Below the pieces are notes generated by a model. It worked only from the letters and a program-made list of their open reading frames with translations. It had not been told where the DNA came from and did not search any database. Positions 1-11,767 of a stretch of DNA of 64,000 nucleotides are shown piece by piece. The first letter of the stretch is position 1. Each line of letters opens with the position of its first letter. The translations under genes and the position numbers were made by a program. Source of the stretch: Tuctoria greenei (lineage: Eukaryota; Streptophyta; Magnoliopsida; Poales; Poaceae); assembly GCA_036927565.1 (NCBI GenBank), contig JAYESD010000001.1, positions 274,857,560 through 274,921,559 of the forward strand, given 5' to 3'.

Positions 1-290
1 TTTGTGTCATATTGTAAATAGTAGTGGGTGTGTAGGAGATTACAAGGTGTGTATGACGACTCATGGAGACCAAGTATAGTTGAGATGCACTTCCGTGGTG
101 GGAGTCCATCATTTTGGAGTTCACCACTGTAAACTTGGTCATGAGATAATATATCTTGTATAAAGTTTGTACTTTATCAATATATGTGAATGTTATGCAT
201 TTATCACATTGTCAATACTCCCACTACTATGGTATAAAATGGATGAAGAAAACAAACATGTTGTTGAATTTTAAATCATGTGGATGCAGA
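1..290 (+). other. Leader region upstream of element A gag
   Basis: This AT-rich stretch precedes the gag start. I see no convincing primer binding site and no coding potential in the gag frame. A weak TATGGTAT at about 231-238 could be a decayed relic of a TGGTATCAGAGC-type site, but I do not rely on it. It may be leader or the tail of the 5' LTR. Confidence 0.4.
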
Positions 291-1130
291 ATGGTGTGTA
301 CACGGTCTATGCCCGAGATGGGAGGATCTAGCCGGGGTCGTGACGATGAAACTCCGACCCGGGAGCAAACTGCGACACCGTAGCAACAAGTTCCTCCACC
401 ACCACCACCTGAACCTCCAAGGACTCTCGCGGAGATTCTGGCTGCAGTACTCTGCTCGCGCGACGAGCAAACCGAGTTACTGCGAATGTTGGTGCAGAAT
501 TCGTCCCGTCAAGGGGGGTGACAAGACAATGGGCAATGCCAGCCCCAACAGAGTTCATATTCAGATTTCTTGGCGACGCATCCACTGGTCTTCACAGAGG
601 TTGAGGAGCCTCTGGAGACAGACAACTTTATCCGCACTCTCGAGGCAAAGTTCGGTTTGCTACGATGCACCAAACAATAGAAGGCGCTGTTTGCAGCACA
701 ACAACTTCAGGGATCCAGCGGTGCTTGGTGGGCGAACTACATCGCGTCACTGCCGGCTGGTCATGCGGTCACTTGGACCGAACTCTGGGAGGCGTTCCGC
801 ACCTACCATATACCTCCTAGTATAATGAAGAGGAAGCTTCAGGAATTTCTGGAGCTGAAGCAAGGCGGGAGGAGTGCCCATGAATACTCCCGTGCATTCA
901 ATAACTTGGCGCAGTACGCGCCAGAGTATGTGGAAACAGGGGACAAGAATCGAGATACCTTCTTCCAGGGTTTGAACCCCAAGATGAAAGTTCAGCTCGC
1001 ACAATGCAATCGCGGCACCTTCAACGACATCGTCAATGCCGCGATTGTACAGGAGGACGCTCAATGGGAGCTTGTTTCTGATAAGAGGAAACGGAGCGCC
1101 CCTTCAAGCAGCAGCAGTGGTGGTCCCTAG
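291..1130 (+). pseudogene. gag: Element A gag (capsid) with premature stops
   Basis: Gag forms the retrotransposon particle in the cytoplasm. The start at 291 opens with MVCTRSMPEM, a typical chromovirus gag beginning. The same frame then carries a polyproline stretch, the capsid core (DNFIRTLEAKFGLL, GAWWANY) and the conserved QGGRSAHEYSRAFNNLAQYAPE block near 850-930. In-frame stops interrupt it at about 381, 519, 678 and 1128. The 381 stop lies in a Gln run (CAG to TAG) and others also fit single transitions. The frame continues past 1130 into the zinc-knuckle ORF, so gag-pol was probably one frame originally. Confidence 0.85.
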
Positions 1131-2183
1131 AAATACCGTGTGGTGTATCGCTCACTATCCGGTCGGTGATGACAGCCATCGGCACGACCACAACAATTTC
1201 GCGGTCGTTCTTTCAACACGCCGAGTTCCCGACCGCCATTTTCACAGCAGCAACAGCAGCAACGGATGGTTCCGCGTGCATATCCACCTCCACCACGTGC
1301 ACCTGGATTCTGTCCACAGCTTGGCAGGAACCCGACACAATACACGTGCTACACATGTGGCCATGTCGGGCATTTTTCAAGGGACTGCTGCGAACATCGA
1401 CAAGGCAGCGCGCAAGCACCATATCGTGGTGCAACTCAGCCCCGCAACCAGCCCAAGAAACTAGCACCAAAACCCGGCAACGTCCACCACATAGCCATTG
1501 AAGACGTGCCGGAAGGCGAACCCGTCCTCACGGGTACGTTTTCTCTACACCAAAATCCCGTAGTCATATTATTTGACTCCGGTGCCATCCATAATTTCAT
1601 TAGCCAATCATATGTTGTCAAGCATCAATTATCTATCACTCCCATAGAAAGTCCATACTTGATTTGCTCTCCGGGTGGGAAAATAGCAGCGAACATGAAA
1701 GTCCATAAAGCACAACTTAAGATGGGTGGGAATGTCTATCCGACTTCTCTAATTATATTAGAGTGTCAAAAGCTTGATGTCATCTTAGGAATGTCGTGTC
1801 TGCACCGTCATGGTACTGTTCTCGACATTGTTCCACGTGTGGTACATTTAAACTCTCCACTATATGAACCACACACTCTCTTTCTAGACCGTCTTATCCA
1901 AGAAATTCCAGCCACATACAACACGGAAGCCACAAAGCTTGAGGACATTCGTGTGGTCCGTGAATATCTGGACGTGTTTCCCGATGACCTTCCGGGTATG
2001 CCACCGGATAGGGACATCATGTTCAAGATTAAACTTATTCCAGGAACCACGCCGATTTCTCGAAGGCCGTACAAAATGGCACGAAATGAGGTGGCTGAAT
2101 TAAAGAGGCATTTGAAGGACCTGCTACAAAAGGTCTCATACGCCCAAGTTCATCATCTTGGGGCTGCTCCGCATTATTTGTAA
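1131..2183 (+). pseudogene. pol: Element A nucleocapsid zinc knuckle and aspartic protease, leading into RT
   Basis: This continues the gag frame. A Gln-rich linker is followed by a CX2CX4HX4C knuckle (CYTCGHVGHFSRDC, 1347-1388) that binds RNA, then the retroviral-type protease with LFDSGAIHNFIS near 1570. The connection domain before RT (DVFPDDLPGMPPDRDI) is readable near 1970-2020. The open frame ends at 2183 because a one-base loss near 2131 moves the RT N-terminus into another frame, where GLIRPSSSSWG is readable. Confidence 0.85.
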
Positions 2184-3411
2184 AGAAGAAGGACAAGACG
2201 TTACGTCTATGTGTGGACTATCGTCTGCTCAACGCCGTGATGATCAAGAACAAGTATCCACTACCACGCATCGATATCTTATTCGATCAATTAGTGGGTG
2301 CTAAAGTATTCTCGAAGATGGATCTTCTGTCCAAATATCATCAAATAAAAATCCGACGGGAGGATATACCAAGACGACATTCTTGATGAGATACGGGCTC
2401 TATGAATATCTCGTCATGTCGTTCGGACTTACCAACACGTCGGCTCACTTCATGTATTTGATGAATTCAATGTTTATGCCGGAGCTGGACAAGTTTGTCA
2501 TGGTCTTCATCGATGACATTTTGGTTTATTCTAAATAGGAGGAAGAACACGCCAAACACTTGCATATCGTGCTCCAACGATTGGGAGATCACAAGCTTTA
2601 TACAAAATTCAGCAAGTGTGAGTTTTGGATCAACCAAGTACCATTTCTTGGTCACATTATTTCAGCGGAGGGCATCATTGTTGATCCAAGTAAAATTGTG
2701 CAAATGCTGAAATGGAAGTCTCCAACGTCCGTACACGAAGTTTGCAGCTTTCTCGGATTAGCGGGATATTATCGAAGGTTCATTCCGAGCTTCTCAAAAA
2801 TCGCTAAACCAATGATGGAGCTGCTAAAAAAGGGGACTAAATATATTTGGAGCAAGGCATGTGAGGATGCATTTCAATTGGTGAAACACCTCACAACAGC
2901 CCTAGTGCTAGCACAGCCGGACACGACCAAATCTTTCGACGTTTATTGTGATGCGTCTGACATTGGTCTCGGCTGCGTGTTAATGCAAGAAGCCAGCGTG
3001 ATCGCGTATGGATCACGGTAGCTCCGAAATCATGAGCAGCATTACCCAACTCATGACCTTGAGCTCGCTGGCGTGGTGCTCACTTTGAAAATGTGGAGGC
3101 ATTATTTACATGGAAATCTAGTGCACCTCTACACCGATCACAAGAGCCTGAAATATATCTTCACTCAGAAGGAGCTGAATATGTGACAGCAAAGATGGTT
3201 AGAGCTGATCAAAGATTATGAGATTGAAATTCACTACCATCCTGGCAAGGTGAATATGGTTGCCGATGCGCTGAGCCGCAAATCTCATGTCAATAATATA
3301 TCCATTACCCCGATGGAAGAAGACGAGTCGAGTTTATACTTGGTTCCATATGGAGCATTATATACTCTTGCTCTCATCCCTACCATACGAGAGGAGATTA
3401 TGGAAGCTCAA
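2184..3411 (+). pseudogene. pol: Element A reverse transcriptase and RNase H, frameshifted
   Basis: The RT would copy element RNA to cDNA inside the particle. The fingers/palm region (LRLCVDYRLLNAV, KNKYPLPRID) is readable from about 2195, then the frame shifts again near 2360. The catalytic FIDDILVYSK is present at about 2505-2535 and is followed at once by a stop. The thumb and RNase H run in one frame from 2560 (VPFLGHIISAEGI, FLGLAGYYRRFI, FDVYCDASDIGLG, LYTDHKSLKYIFTQ, VADALSRK). Stops lie at 3019 and 3184; the latter replaces Arg in LNMRQRRW and fits CGA to TGA. Confidence 0.85.
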
Positions 3412-4304
3412 TAGAAAGATGTGGGTATGTCACACATTCGTAGGAGAATGAAGAATGGGGAAATGAAGTGCTTCCAAAGTGATGAACATGGTGCCCTGTT
3501 GTTCAAGGACCGTATCGTGGTACCCCGTGAAATGAAACCTTGGGAGAAAATCTTAGACGAAGCTCACTTGTCCAAGTACTCTATTCATCCAGGCAGCAAC
3601 AAGATGTATCAAGATCTAAAAACCAGATTTTGGTGGACACAAATGAAAAGAGAAATTGCAAAGTACGTATCTGAGTGTGATACGTGTCGGCGGGTAAAAG
3701 CCGACCACATGCGAAAGGCCAGACAGCTGCAACCATTGAAAATCCCGCCGTGGAAATGGGAGGATATTAGTATGGATTTTATCGTCGGCTTGCCTCTCAC
3801 ATTCCATAAGCATGATTCGATTTGGGTGATAGTCAATTGACTAACCAAATCAGCTCATTTTATCCCTGTACATAAAAAGTAAATTGCCAAGAAATATGCG
3901 GAGTTGTATATTGCAAGAGTCATGTGCTTGCACGGAGTTCCCTGGATGATTATTTCAGATCGCGGTGCGCTATTCATTGCTCATTTCAGGTAGCAGCTGC
4001 ATGCGTGATTGGGACAAAACTGATCCGAAGCTTTGCATATCACCCGCAGACCGATGGTCAAACTGAACAAGTGAATCAAGTTTTGGAAGATATGCTACGC
4101 GCTTGTGCCATCCACCACGGTAAAAATTGGGATGATCATTTACCGTTGGTGGAGTTCGCTTACAACAATGGCTATCAAGCTAGCATCAAGATGGTGCCGT
4201 ACGAAGCTCTCTACGACCGGAAATGTCGCACACCACTCAATTGGTGTGAGTTCGGCGAGCGAGTTATATACGGAATTGATCTTGTAAATGAAGCCGAAGA
4301 ATGA
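3412..4304 (+). pseudogene. pol: Element A integrase, frameshifted
   Basis: Integrase inserts cDNA into the genome. The zinc-binding HHCC module is readable (HPGSNKMYQDLKTRFWW, then CDTCRRVKA) at about 3590-3700. It is followed by the core start WKWEDISMDFIVGLP with the first catalytic Asp. A stop at 3838 replaces Arg in VDRLTKSAHF (CGA to TGA). The core then shifts frame near 3920-4000 and resumes with YHPQTDGQTEQVNQ and the glutamate-side region to 4304. Confidence 0.85.
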
Positions 4305-4800
4305 GTGCGAGTAATCCAAGCCAATCTCAAGGCTACTCAATCTCGGTAGAAAAGCTATGCGGATAAAAGACGTCAACCTCTCCACTTCGACACCAAGGAC
4401 CACATTTATCTCTGTGTCTCTCTGATGAAAGATTCGTCGTTTCGGAGTGAGGGGAAAGCTTCCTCCATGATTCATTGGTCCGTTCGTCGTCATTGAAAAA
4501 TGCGGACCCGTGGCCTATCGCTTGGAGTTACCGGCGTCGCTTGCTGGTATACATAATGTATTCCACATTTCTCAGCTGCAGAAGTGCCTAAAATCCCTAG
4601 CTGAAATCCGCACCGAAGACATGGAATATTTCCAAACGGATCTCACGTATTCAGAGCATCCAATCCGGATTATCGATGAAAAGACTCGCGCCACCAGGAA
4701 CCGGACTTTGTACTTCTATAAAGTCTTGTGGAGCAACCATACCACTGAGGAAGCGACATGAGTAAGCGAGGATTATCTCTGATCAAATTATCCGGATTTA
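4305..4800 (+). pseudogene. pol: Element A integrase tail and chromodomain-like C-terminus
   Basis: After the stop at 4302 the frame decays, then recovers at about 4495 with the GPF/Y-type region (VAYRLELPASLAGIHNVFHI, SQLQKCL). The last block contains IIDEKTRATRNRTLYFYKVLWSNHTTEEAT. This matches the chromodomain-like tail of chromoviruses, which in the family steers integration to heterochromatin. A TGA at 4759 sits where family members have Trp (EEATW), so it is a TGG to TGA change. Confidence 0.75.
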
Positions 4801-4867
4801 TTATCATCTCATATCCGGTGATCTTTTTACCTCCGTCTCTTTTATTTGTAATCTCGGGACGAGATTC

Positions 4868-4882
4868 TTTTAAGAGGGCGGA
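4868..4882 (+). other. Polypurine tract of element A
   Basis: A purine-rich stretch (AAGAGGGCGGA) lies directly upstream of the LTR start TGTAAAAG. This is the position used to prime plus-strand DNA. Confidence 0.7.
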
Positions 4883-5736
4883 TGTAAAAGCCCTAAATTC
4901 ATAGTGCAAAGTTCAGATAGGAGAATTTAAAATTTGAATGGGAAAAATAAATCAAAATGGCAATTGAAAATCAAACCAATTCAAACTTCAATGGCAGGAA
5001 TTCAAATATTCAAAACTTGCTCCTGTTCAAACTTTGCCAAAATAAATATCTGAGTTCACCACTAAATTCCAACTCTCTGCGAAGTTTCAAAATTTTTGAA
5101 GCACACTTGATATATAATTCAGTGGAAACATTGAATTCTTTCAAATTTGAATTTTCATTGAAACTTGATCAATTCAAAGTTTTGAATTTAGAATCAAATC
5201 CCAGATAATTAGTTGAGCCTATCTAGAAATTTTCATGAATTTTGGACATCAGTTGGTAAGATATTTCCTTAACCAGAGAAGATTGACTTGAAGGGGCAAT
5301 GAGACCCACTGGTCAGAAAAGGAAATACATGAGTGCTCTGCTTTGGCTCACCGTGGCGACACCGCACGGCATGCAAGCTCCAACGAGCTGCCTGCCTGCC
5401 CGCTGGGTGGCATCAAAACGTGCTCTCTACTCCTCCCCAAGCTTGATCTTCATTCCTCTGGCCGAAGTGGAAATGTACCAAAGCGTTCGTCCTCTGTTTT
5501 CTCTCCCGAGCTCTCCCCGTCGCCTTTGCTGCCTCCCCGTGTAGCTCCAATTCCAGGCCGAGTTGGCACTCGATTGCAATAGCAAAAAGGTGCACAAAGC
5601 TCCCCTCTAGCTACTGGTACAATCGGTTCCTTCTTCCCTTACTTGTTGCATTGGTATTTTGAAGTTTTCCCGGAGCTTGCGGGTGAAGCCGCTGGTTAGC
5701 TCTCTGCTCCACGAGGACAAGCCAATAGCTGTCTGC
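4883..5736 (+). repeat. Element A 3' LTR, truncated or rearranged at its end
   Basis: The LTR starts TGTAAAAGCCC right after the polypurine tract. It lacks long coding potential. Its natural end is uncertain: TTGTTGCA near 5649 is followed by TTGGTATTTT, which resembles a decayed PBS, so the true LTR may end there with about 85 bp of further internal or foreign sequence. Homology to element B gag begins at about 5737. Confidence 0.6.
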
Positions 5737-5873
5737 ATGAGCTGGTTTTGCATAGCCAATAGCTGCTCAAGGTTGATAGTTCCCTGGGTAGGTCCTTGTG
5801 CATTGCTGTTTTGAGGTGCTCCATTGTTCTCCTCTACATCATTGTCATCCCTCTGATTGCGAATCCTCACCAT
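5737..5873 (-). pseudogene. gag: Element B gag N-terminal fragment
   Basis: Reading leftward from the ATG at 5873, the peptide starts MVRIRNQRDDNDVEENN and continues to EQLLAMQNQLMQT. It is nearly the same as the gag start of element E (MVRTRNLRDANDEEENNG, EQLLAMQNQLMQT). Homology stops after MQT, where the sequence joins element A. The rest of B's internal region and its 3' LTR are missing from the window. Confidence 0.85.
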
Positions 5874-6126
5874 CTGATGAAAAGAAAGAGATAAGAATTT
5901 AGAAAACGTCCCCAACTATATGCATCAAGGAATATAAAACTAAGCAACTACCTATACTAGCCTATGTGGATATGCCAATGCTAAAGCATCCCAAAATCCT
6001 CTACTAAGCACACAAGCAGCAATACATAGCAAACAACACACCAAGCAAAAATACATCGATCCCTGAGTGTTCCTATGTGCTCTAAAATGTCCATTCTATC
6101 TAGGCTGCGTCCTATGGTCAACCTGT

Positions 6127-6139
6127 GGCTCTGATACCA
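6127..6139 (-). other. Primer binding site of element B (initiator Met tRNA type)
   Basis: On the minus strand this reads TGGTATCAGAGCC, the standard plant initiator-methionine tRNA complement, three bases after the CA end of the B LTR. Confidence 0.9.
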
Positions 6140-6142
6140 ATT

Positions 6143-6338
6143 TGTGACACCCGGTTCCGAAAATGAACCAAGTGAATGCATATGTGTGCCCAAGACGTTG
6201 AACACACATAGACTAGTGCATTCACAAAAGGATAACCAGAAAATTTCCACAAAACAAGATTAATTAACCACTTTTATTACAAAATTAAAAATATCCTCAA
6301 ATAGAAGCTCTAATGAATATTAATGACAAGTTTGAACT
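6143..6338 (-). repeat. Element B 5' LTR, inner (3') piece
   Basis: The minus-strand LTR ends GTCACA at 6143. The sequence matches the end of the element E LTRs, including the accessory GCACACATATGC region. It breaks at 6338, where copia element C is inserted, and resumes at 57481. Confidence 0.9.
6334..6338. repeat. Target site duplication of element C, left copy (GAACT)
   Basis: GAACT here matches GAACT at 57476-57480 exactly. The flanks rejoin to give a continuous B-family LTR, which confirms the insertion point of C. Confidence 0.92.
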
Positions 6339-6452
6339 CGAATGTAGACTACAGGGGGGTGAATAGGCTTTTTGAATTTTTTGTCGGAATCTGAAACACT
6401 TAGCAATTTGATCAAACATAGAGAAATCAGACTAGTTCGGTAGGGTGCAGAC
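6339..6452 (-). repeat. Element C 3' LTR, distal piece
   Basis: This is the end of the minus-strand LTR, matching 43308 onward in the 5' LTR. The outermost dinucleotide is CG on the plus strand instead of the TG seen at 43308, a later point mutation. The LTR is broken at 6452 by element D. Confidence 0.9.
6448..6452. repeat. Target site duplication of element D, left copy (CAGAC)
   Basis: CAGAC matches 15934-15938 exactly, and the copia LTR is continuous across the two sites. Confidence 0.93.
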
Positions 6453-8126
6453 TGTTGACGGCTCCTAAGATGTACTAATAAATCATCCCCAACAATGGTG
6501 CCAGAAATGCTTGTTGGTATTACTTATGCACCATTACCTAAACATCTCCAACTGATGTGTCAGAAATGCTTGTTAATGGTTCTATTGGATCACAGAGTGA
6601 GTTCCGCAAGCGCACGGAGGTATCATTGTAGCATTTCCCCTTAAGAGTATTCCCAAGGGTGTCATTTATTTGATCCCAAAGGAAGGCGGGGTATAGATAT
6701 AAAAATCATCGAGTGGAAAGTGTAGAAAGGTCTAGGTAAGAATCTAGTAAGGATGGATAAAATAATAGTGGAGGTAGTGTGACACACACAAGAGCTTTCA
6801 AGTCTAAGGGGGGTAAGAGGATCCTAGAGGTTAGTTAAGGTTGAGAGTTATGGAGGTACTCCTACTATGCTCTATTGTACATATACATAGCCTAAACTAA
6901 TTATCTATAGGCTAGATCAATAGTGAATACTTATGCTATGTGGTTCAACACATCGGGCACGGGCTTACCCCAAGCAATACTAGGGCGACTCCCGCCAAGA
7001 GCCCGTGGCATTGTTGAACGTGGAGGATTACAAAGGACAGATAGGACTGTCACCACCTACTGCCTACCTCTTCAATCCCGTGGGTCAACGAGACATCCAA
7101 TGCTACTTAGCTATCCTAGCACCATGCTAGCATATTAAGTAATTACCTTAAGAGCCTAGGCACAATCCATCCTAAGGAATTGAATTGAATCATCATTGAA
7201 CCAATGTTGATACACGACATAATTATCCATACTAACCTAGTTATGTTATAATTAACTAGACTATAGTGGGGGTCTATAGGTTCTATGATAATGAGATATG
7301 TTCATGATGAAACAGTCATAGAAGCTATACCTTCCACATACATGGACTCCACAAACAAACAAGAAACGCTTTGCTCAAGTATATGTATAAGTAGAGACTA
7401 AAGATACTATCTTTGTTATGCATAAAGTCACGAATACAAGAAAGAATACATGAGCCATACCTTTCCCAATGTAGGATTGGGAAGAGAGAGACTCCTTACT
7501 CTTTTCCCAATTTGGACTTGGGACTAGAGACTCTCCTCTCTACAACCAAACTCCTCTAAGAGTATGGATGATAGTGTATACAATAGAGATGAAACTCAAG
7601 TGGTGTGTGTTGAAGTGAGGGGTAGGGGGTCCTATTTATACTAGTGTTGAGGTCGGTTCCTGCCACCAAAAGTGCGTGAATCAGTCACCATTGACTCTAG
7701 GGAGCCGGGAGGAGCCAACACGTGGAGGCTGACCGAGTTTGGTGCAAAGACCAGGTCAGTTGACCCCCTGGTTCGGCCGACCTGGTCATTCCACCGTTTC
7801 TCGTTTGCTTTCTCCAGGTGGCTGCCAGGTGGATCCCATTGATGTATATGGGTGATACACTGTTGGATCTCCTTGGATACTTTTGTTTGTGGGCCATTTG
7901 ATTCATGGCATGCCATCTGTCGTCGCCTGATTGGCTAGGATAATATTTTATAGGATTGGTCCCTCTACATTTCCTCATTTCCTGCATAAAATGCTGCATA
8001 CACATATTTCTCCAAGTCCAAGTGGAATTGAGTTAGATAGAAAGGTGATGTGTGCAAGAAATGATCAATCCTTCACATAATTGAGGTAAATTGATGGATG
8101 GAATTGGTATATAATAGCCGTCAACA
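6453..8126 (-). repeat. Element D 3' LTR
   Basis: The LTR has TG...CA ends and an inverted terminal TGTTGACGG/CCGTCAACA. Near its plus-strand left end it carries two PBS-like 59-bp-spaced repeats (from 6486 and 6545). It also contains one GGTTCGGCCGACC palindrome (7770-7782). Polypurine tract and noncoding DNA follow at the right. Confidence 0.93.
7633..7640 (-). promoter_or_regulatory. TATA box in element D 3' LTR
   Basis: The minus strand reads TATAAATAGG in the expected interior of the LTR, conserved at 15440-15447 in the other LTR. Confidence 0.6.
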
Positions 8127-8142
8127 AACTCCCCCAAGCTTA
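8127..8142 (-). other. Polypurine tract of element D
   Basis: The minus strand reads GCTTGGGGGAGTT directly before the LTR start TGTTGACGG, a typical Athila-type plus-strand primer. Confidence 0.85.
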
Positions 8143-9469
8143 TCCTTTGCTCGTCCCGAGCAAAGTCAAGACTTTAGGTTGATGATCAGGAGTTGCTACA
8201 ATGTCCTATTTTCAAATGTATCTAATGCACAATAAGACACTCTACCTAGTATTGCAGAAATTGGCTATGATACTCTACCTTTCTTAAGTTATCATGGGGC
8301 TTATGCTTTTTCATATTCATGAGTAGTTGAAAGGTAGAATAGCAAATGGAGCAAACATAGCCTAGAAATCAAGTTCCACTTAAATATCGGAGAATTCAGT
8401 TTAGATATTAAGTACCTCAATTTGATTCTCTCAGTCACTCCTTTGTGGATAGTGGAAATATTTCCTCACCAAAACATTGTGCCTCTACTATTCCTACTCA
8501 TTGAATATAGCTTGTATGTGGAGTTTGGTAAGGAAAGTAAGTAGGCATATTTGCATCACATATATTGCTAAGTCAAAAGAGTAAGCCTTAGGAGAATTCA
8601 AATCAAAACTTTTTGATTCAAGACTGGTGCATGTGTGATGGAGTGAAAAGTGGGTGTGGATACTTGAGATAACTCCTTTTTGGTATAATATCTCTTTCTT
8701 TTGCAGGTATGAAACATGGCTAATTTTCTTTTCTTTTTTTTTCTTTTTTTTCTCATGCTTATGATGTAAGCATGTTTTTTTCATTTTCTTTTTGTAGCCA
8801 TGTCTTCTACTCCCTTTCTTTGCAATGAATTTCGAAGAGAGTGCTAAACATGAATAACATGGAGTTTTCTCTTTTTATTGTGGTATGGTGGATATGATGG
8901 ACGTTTTGCTTACTTCTACTATAAAAGTATAGCATGTGCAAGTGAAGTCTTGAATTCAAAAAGAGTTGAATGATTTCTTACATAGGTCTCTACTATTTGA
9001 CTAGGCTCAATATGAAAGCAAATAGCATATGCATAAGGTTTTGTCTATGTATGAACATCATATGGCTTTGGTAGGTATTTCCAACCAATTGAGGGAAACA
9101 TAAATCTTTTTAGAATTTCTCCGGAAATCTAAGTTTTACTTTCAAACTAGGACTAGCAGCCCTATTACTAATTCTAATCTTGCAACAACCTAGAATTAGA
9201 TTAAGCTTTTGCTACCCACAACTTCCAAATGAAGGTAAAAGTATTTCAAACCAATGAAAGCAATATTCGGAGAGTAGCAAGTTGTAAACTAGAGAGACTT
9301 AGGAAAATAAAACAGAGCAACTGTTCATCATTTCATCTATGTGAATTCTAAATCATTCTTACTGCACATCTTTATTTGATGAAAGCAAATCTAACCTTTT
9401 TTTAAATGCAAGGTGGATGATGGATGGATGGAAAATAAATATGCAAGGAATGTGATACATGTTACCTCA
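8143..9469. other. Element D 3' noncoding region
   Basis: No supported coding region. The stretch is AT-rich with pyrimidine runs (for example 8730-8757 and 8775-8795). It lies between the ORF-1-like gene and the polypurine tract. Confidence 0.7.
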
Positions 9470-11017
9470 AGTGGGGGTCCTCCCCCAAGCTTGTTCTTCA
9501 ACTACCTCCGTGATAAGGGTTGAACCCTTGATGACGGAAGTATGCTGCAAGATCGACTTGTTGTTGTTGTAGCCCCGTGTTGAAGTTGGTGAATTGAGCT
9601 TCCATGTGTTATTGCCAATCCTGGGTACCTTGAACATGCTCTTGGAGTGTACTGTAGATGTCACCCGTTCTCACTTCAAGTTCTCTCATACGTCTAGTGA
9701 GGTCCGTCATTCCTTGGCTATAGTCATGATGACTTCTAGCCGAAAAGGAACGACATCCTCTCATGGATGTTGGGGGCCTACTAGAGCTTGAAGTGTATAT
9801 GGATGGATCCCTTTACCATTCTTGCCAATATGATCCCCCAGTCTCATACGTTGGAGGTTGAGTCCATCCGGGCTCATAACCCGTTGGGTTCTCTTCCTCT
9901 TGGTATTCATGGACCGAAGAGATTATCGGTGACATGCCTGTGGCTGCAGCCCTTGCACGATTCCTTGTTACCCTGCCAGAGACATTACTTCTTCTTGCTT
10001 CCTCTAGGGGAAGAAGATTAATGGTTAGCCTCCGACATTTGTACAAATGAAAATCTGGATTAGGTAACCGAATTTCATTGACAAAGCCAGGATAGAAAAA
10101 TATCAAGGAGCCATCATGATCATGCTTAAGGGTATGTCCTTGCACTAATTAGTCTTCATCAATTAATTCTCTTTTAGTTTCAATATATTAAAATGAAGAG
10201 TATTTAAGTGCTCCTACCCTATCAGCAATATGAGTAGTCAATGAGGTGCATTCAATTGGTCCTGATTTTGAAATGTAATCTAACCATTGTGTCATGATGG
10301 CTTTGACTGGAGCAACTTTTATCTTTTTAGTCATGGCAAACAAAATTTTCAATTCATCATCTCGCACAACCCTAACATCTGCCCTAGGGAACATAGTCAT
10401 AGCCACCCATTTATGCATGAAGCGTAAGGCAGGGTTTTGGATGTGGCTATTCCTAGGAGCCCTACATGTGACCTCACTAGTTAGCTCATGCCAAAACTTT
10501 GTTTGTTAAACTTCGGCAAATTGTCTAAATCTAGCAAAAACTGTTTATGGAAGCCTAGGATGCTACGTAATTCTTTCCATAGGATGTTGTATTCTTTTTG
10601 AAATAATTTAAAAGTAATACCATCAAATCCTATTCTTAGCGTGCAAAGGAATTGGATAGTGAGAAGGCGTGAACCTTTCTCCTCTATGTGAGCAAAGTCA
10701 TCAAATCCAATTGCATGCCAAATGGAAAGAAATACGGAGTCCATACCTATTTTGGAGATCAAATGTGGATCGTAAGCCTCGGTGTGGCGGAACTCACGAT
10801 CTTGGAGAAGCCTGCGTGCTTGATCTTCAACTTTGCTTCGTATGTCGAGGTAGTTGTCATGAAGAAGTTGGTGTGGGTTGCTTCTCTCTTCCATGGGAGT
10901 GTCCTCACACACACTTCTCCTCCTTGGGCTTGTACCCATGGAAGAGAGGCGTGCACTAGAACCTTCACCATGGCTTGAGCTAGCAGCCTCCTTCCTCTTT
11001 CCAAACAACCTCTTCAT
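9470..11017 (-). pseudogene. Element D Athila ORF-1-like protein
   Basis: The ORF starts at 11017 with MKRLFGKRKEAASSSHGEG, runs 178 codons, and then continues with breaks through recognisable blocks at 10418-10188 (MHKWVAMTMFPRADVRVVRD, then a block ending IADRVGALKYSSF) and 10145-9813 (PGFVNEIRLPNP). The tail of small hydrophilic repeats reaches about 9470. It occupies the position downstream of pol where Athila elements carry an extra, sometimes called envelope-like, ORF, and it resembles the plant ATHILA ORF-1 family. Its function is unknown. I see no signal peptide or membrane helix. Several stops show it is decayed. Confidence 0.65.
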
Positions 11018-11767
11018 GTCTTTTTGAGTTCAACAAGCAAGAACAAAACAAGGCGAGAAAAATCCGAAAAGAAGCGATGTTTGGAAAACAAAACTCTCAA
11101 CGAATTTTCTCCTCTTGAAAGTTTGATTGTAAAAAGCAAATGCAAACAAAAGAAAATCTTTTTGGGGATGGATTTGAGCAAGAGTGTTGCAATGAAGAGC
11201 AAGAAAAACAAGGTGAGCTAGAGAGTGACTTGGGGAGATGTAAAATGATGTGGTGTGTGAAGAGAGGTGCTCCTCACAGCCACAATTTATAGGGTGCACC
11301 CTCTAACAGTCACCTAGGGTTAAAAATATAGTCGTTGGAGGAAGGGGAGCCAATTTGGCTCCACTCCCGGTTCGGCCGACCAGGGGGTTCGGCCGACCTG
11401 ACAGGTGGCCCCCTGGTTCCCCTTTTGGCAAGTGGCTCCCTAACGGCTATAAAGTTAGCACGTTGGTGAAATGCCGTATGTGCAGCTTAGAAAAAATTGT
11501 TTTTCAAATAAAAACCTTTTTTCAAATCCAATAGAAAATTTCTTTTGAAAAGAAAGAAAGAAAAATTATAGTTGAGAATATAAAATTCTCAACTTGCTAT
11601 AAAAAAATCAAATATGCCATGGGAAAAATAGAAATGGGATGGAAAAAGAAAGAAATAAAAATAAAGTGCGATAAGTACCAATTTAACCTATTGGCGTAGG
11701 TCTCACCACCGTCCAATGAGATGGACATTCCCCGTCTTCATTTCACATCTGGGCCTGGAGGGATGGG
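11018..11767. other. Element D spacer between gag-protease and ORF-1-like gene
   Basis: AT-rich noncoding DNA holding two GGTTCGGCCGACC palindromes at 11369-11381 and 11386-11398. These are the same motif found in the D LTR promoter-proximal region. In a full Athila element the missing RT and integrase would lie before this point. Confidence 0.65.

Larger units (their letters stand above)
1..5736 (+). mobile_element. Element A: decayed Ty3/gypsy chromovirus (Tekay-like), 5' end outside window
   Basis: Gag, zinc knuckle, protease, RT, RNase H, integrase and a chromodomain-like tail follow one another on the plus strand in the usual Ty3/gypsy order. They are followed by a purine tract and an LTR that starts TGTAAAAGCC. 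The 5' LTR is not in the window. Coding is broken by several stops and at least four frameshifts, so the copy is dead. The 3' LTR runs into minus-strand gag of element B at about 5736 without a visible CA end or target duplication. This suggests truncation or rearrangement rather than a clean insertion boundary. The lineage call rests on the gag style and the chromodomain-like C-terminus. Confidence 0.85.

Noticed and set aside
5725..5765. AGCCAATAGCTG pair as a target site duplication
   Set aside because: The copies are not next to TG or CA ends of an element and are longer than the 5 bp expected.
8730..8757. Functional polypyrimidine or terminator signal
   Set aside because: It is a simple T-rich run in noncoding DNA of element D with nothing else to support a role.
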